Shown here one piece after another: positions 62,890 through 64,000 of a stretch of 64,000 bases of DNA. The translations under genes and the position numbers were made by a program. The stretch is from Tillus elongatus (lineage: Eukaryota; Arthropoda; Insecta; Coleoptera; Cleridae), in contig OZ023262.1 of assembly GCA_964006375.1 (NCBI GenBank), positions 194,102,907-194,166,906 on the forward strand, in the 5' to 3' direction. The notes under the pieces were generated by a model that made no database searches, was not told the origin of the DNA, and worked only from the letters and a program-made list of their open reading frames with translations. The stretch's first letter is position 1; each line of letters begins with the position of its first letter.

Positions 62890-63200
62890 CAAAAAGTCAG
62901 GACGCAACAATTACGTTATGGTAGTAAATTTTCAAAAAATGTTTTTAATACCAAATATGTCCTTTTTTAAAGAAAGCAAGGCATCAAATCTGGTTACCAG
63001 TATAGCCTGTATAGTAGAAACAATATTTCATATTTCATCAAAAGAACTTAATTGATTAAAAATGAACAAAGTTGCCATCTTCCCGAAAAAAACTAGTTTT
63101 CTGGACAACGAACCTTAGGCAAATAGAAGATTTGGTTATTGAAATTTACTACATTCAGTAAAAGTTCGCTACCATAACGCACTTGCTGCGTCCCAAATTT
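62890..63200. mobile_element. About 305-bp unit with GACGCAGC-type terminal inverted repeats
   Basis: Left end 'gtcaggacgcaacaattacg' (62,894) and right end 'aacgcacttgctgcgtccca' (to 63,195). The interior contains the family D phrase 'atcaaatctggttaccagta' and 'tagcctgtatagtagaaaca', so this unit is related to, but not identical with, the units at 42.2 and 54.4 kb. Confidence 0.6.
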
Positions 63201-63339
63201 ATTTTCTCACAAACATGCGTTATATTTCGATGGAAAATGCAATAATATAAGACGGTTTCGATTAAAATAAAATTAAAATAAAAAATTTGTAATACAAAAT
63301 TGTAATACCAACGACTTAAGGGCTACCTGTGATTGTAAA

Positions 63340-63342
<3 letters not shown>
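63201..63342 (-). repeat. Inverted fragment of the long family A copy
   Basis: On the minus strand 'tgtgattgtaaaaat', 'aacgacttaagggctacc' and 'tatttcgatggaaaatgcaa' correspond (as complement) to 54,225-54,370 and 42,095-42,220. Confidence 0.65.

Positions 63343-63422
<80 letters not shown>
63343..63422. repeat. (TA)n array
   Basis: Alternating T and A adjacent to the inverted family A fragment. Confidence 0.95.
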
Positions 63423-63427
<5 letters not shown>

Positions 63428-64000
63428 CGTATGCAATTTTTCCCTTATCTTGTATAGTAACGGATACATTAAGTTTTACCGTAGAAATGCATCACCCTGT
63501 ATATATGAAAACATAAAAACTGAAGTCTAGTTTGCGCCCGTTTGGAGAAATCTTTAAAAATTTAAAAGCGGCAAATTTTTTCTACTGAAATTCTAAGTTA
63601 GATAATGTTTAAGCTGATTTTGGACAAAAAAGTAAATTTTTAGTTTTTCTTACAACGTTTTATAGTAAATTATTAAAAACGAAATTGAAAAAGTGTGGCC
63701 TATAAAGAAAAACCTTTTACTAAGGATGTCCTTATAGGCTTTTTATATACATATTACGAATTCTCCGTAAAGCGAACTATTTATTTACATTTCCTTACTT
63801 TTATCACCCAACTTGCTTAAAAAATCAGATCGTCACCTTTTCATAATTGCAATCTTTTTTTAAAACTCTCTAAGCTTCTTTTAAATTTCCTCAGTAATTA
63901 ATTATAATTTTTTAATATGACTGCGGGTATTTTTGTTAGCGGTGAAATTAAAAATTAGAATAAGGGTCCTAAGCCATCCAGCTTTATTTCAGAGAACTGC
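63423..64000. other. No recognisable feature
   Basis: AT-rich to the window edge. A faint family A end ('agtctagtttgcgcccgttt') is visible near 63,525. Confidence 0.35.

Overview
This window looks like intergenic, transposon-saturated DNA from an arthropod, most likely an insect. The sequence is AT-rich. It holds decayed non-LTR retrotransposons of insect type, at least six broken Tc1/mariner-type transposases, Penelope-like (PLE) fragments, tRNA-derived SINEs and several hairpin elements. It also holds 21 long (TA)n arrays and one (GT)n array of about 1.3 kb. I found no intact host protein-coding gene, no rRNA and no credible functional tRNA. Nearly every open reading frame is either a transposon remnant or a shadow of a dinucleotide repeat. 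Species cannot be fixed from the sequence alone; the insect assignment rests on the kinds of transposons and on CCTAA-type LINE tails.

Layout. 0.4-3.5 kb: a degenerate LINE (RT, RNase H, C-terminal region) interrupted by a 191-bp hairpin insertion. 3.5-9 kb: dispersed repeats, SINEs, (TA)n arrays, and a second, short, internally deleted LINE with a perfect 13-bp target-site duplication. 9-10 kb: two inverted-repeat elements. 10.6-14.1 kb: a 128-bp tandem duplication, a mariner pseudogene and a reverse-strand LINE 3' end. 15-21 kb: repeat family A copies. 21.5-28 kb: two mariner pseudogenes and a second PLE-type hairpin insertion. 28-34 kb: families A, D, E and a 61-bp minisatellite. 35.2-36.1 kb: an LTR-like block with a heat-shock-element/TATA promoter on the minus strand, bracketed by (TA)n arrays. 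38-46 kb: two mariner pseudogenes, SINEs and hairpin MITEs. 47-51.4 kb: a PLE reverse-transcriptase remnant and two convergent LINE remnants. 52-54.7 kb: the giant (GT)n array inside a family A copy. 55.8-57.85 kb: a 2,010-bp PLE copy with about 610-bp inverted arms, a GIY-YIG endonuclease ORF and an 11-bp target-site duplication. 58.7-59.8 kb: a mariner pseudogene. 62-63.4 kb: a 303-bp tandem duplication and a MITE.

The most interesting signal is a set of hammerhead-ribozyme-like motifs at three unrelated-looking loci (23.8, 57.7 and 62.2/62.5 kb). Each has a CUGANGA core, a 6-bp stem II, GAAA, and a short self-complementary stem III ending in U. Each also has a 3-bp stem I (AGG/CCU or UAG/CUA) in the right place. 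Stem II differs between loci by paired, compensatory changes. Every copy carries one extra unpaired base between CUGANGA and stem II, so catalysis is not assured. PLEs are known to carry hammerhead motifs in their terminal repeats, and here they sit in the arms of the GIY-YIG element and of its small hairpin derivatives.

Family names A-E are my own labels. A: the abundant repeat with the GACGCAGCAAGTGCG motif and internal (TA)n. C, D, E: three further dispersed families. Boundaries of degenerate elements are approximate unless a target-site duplication is stated.
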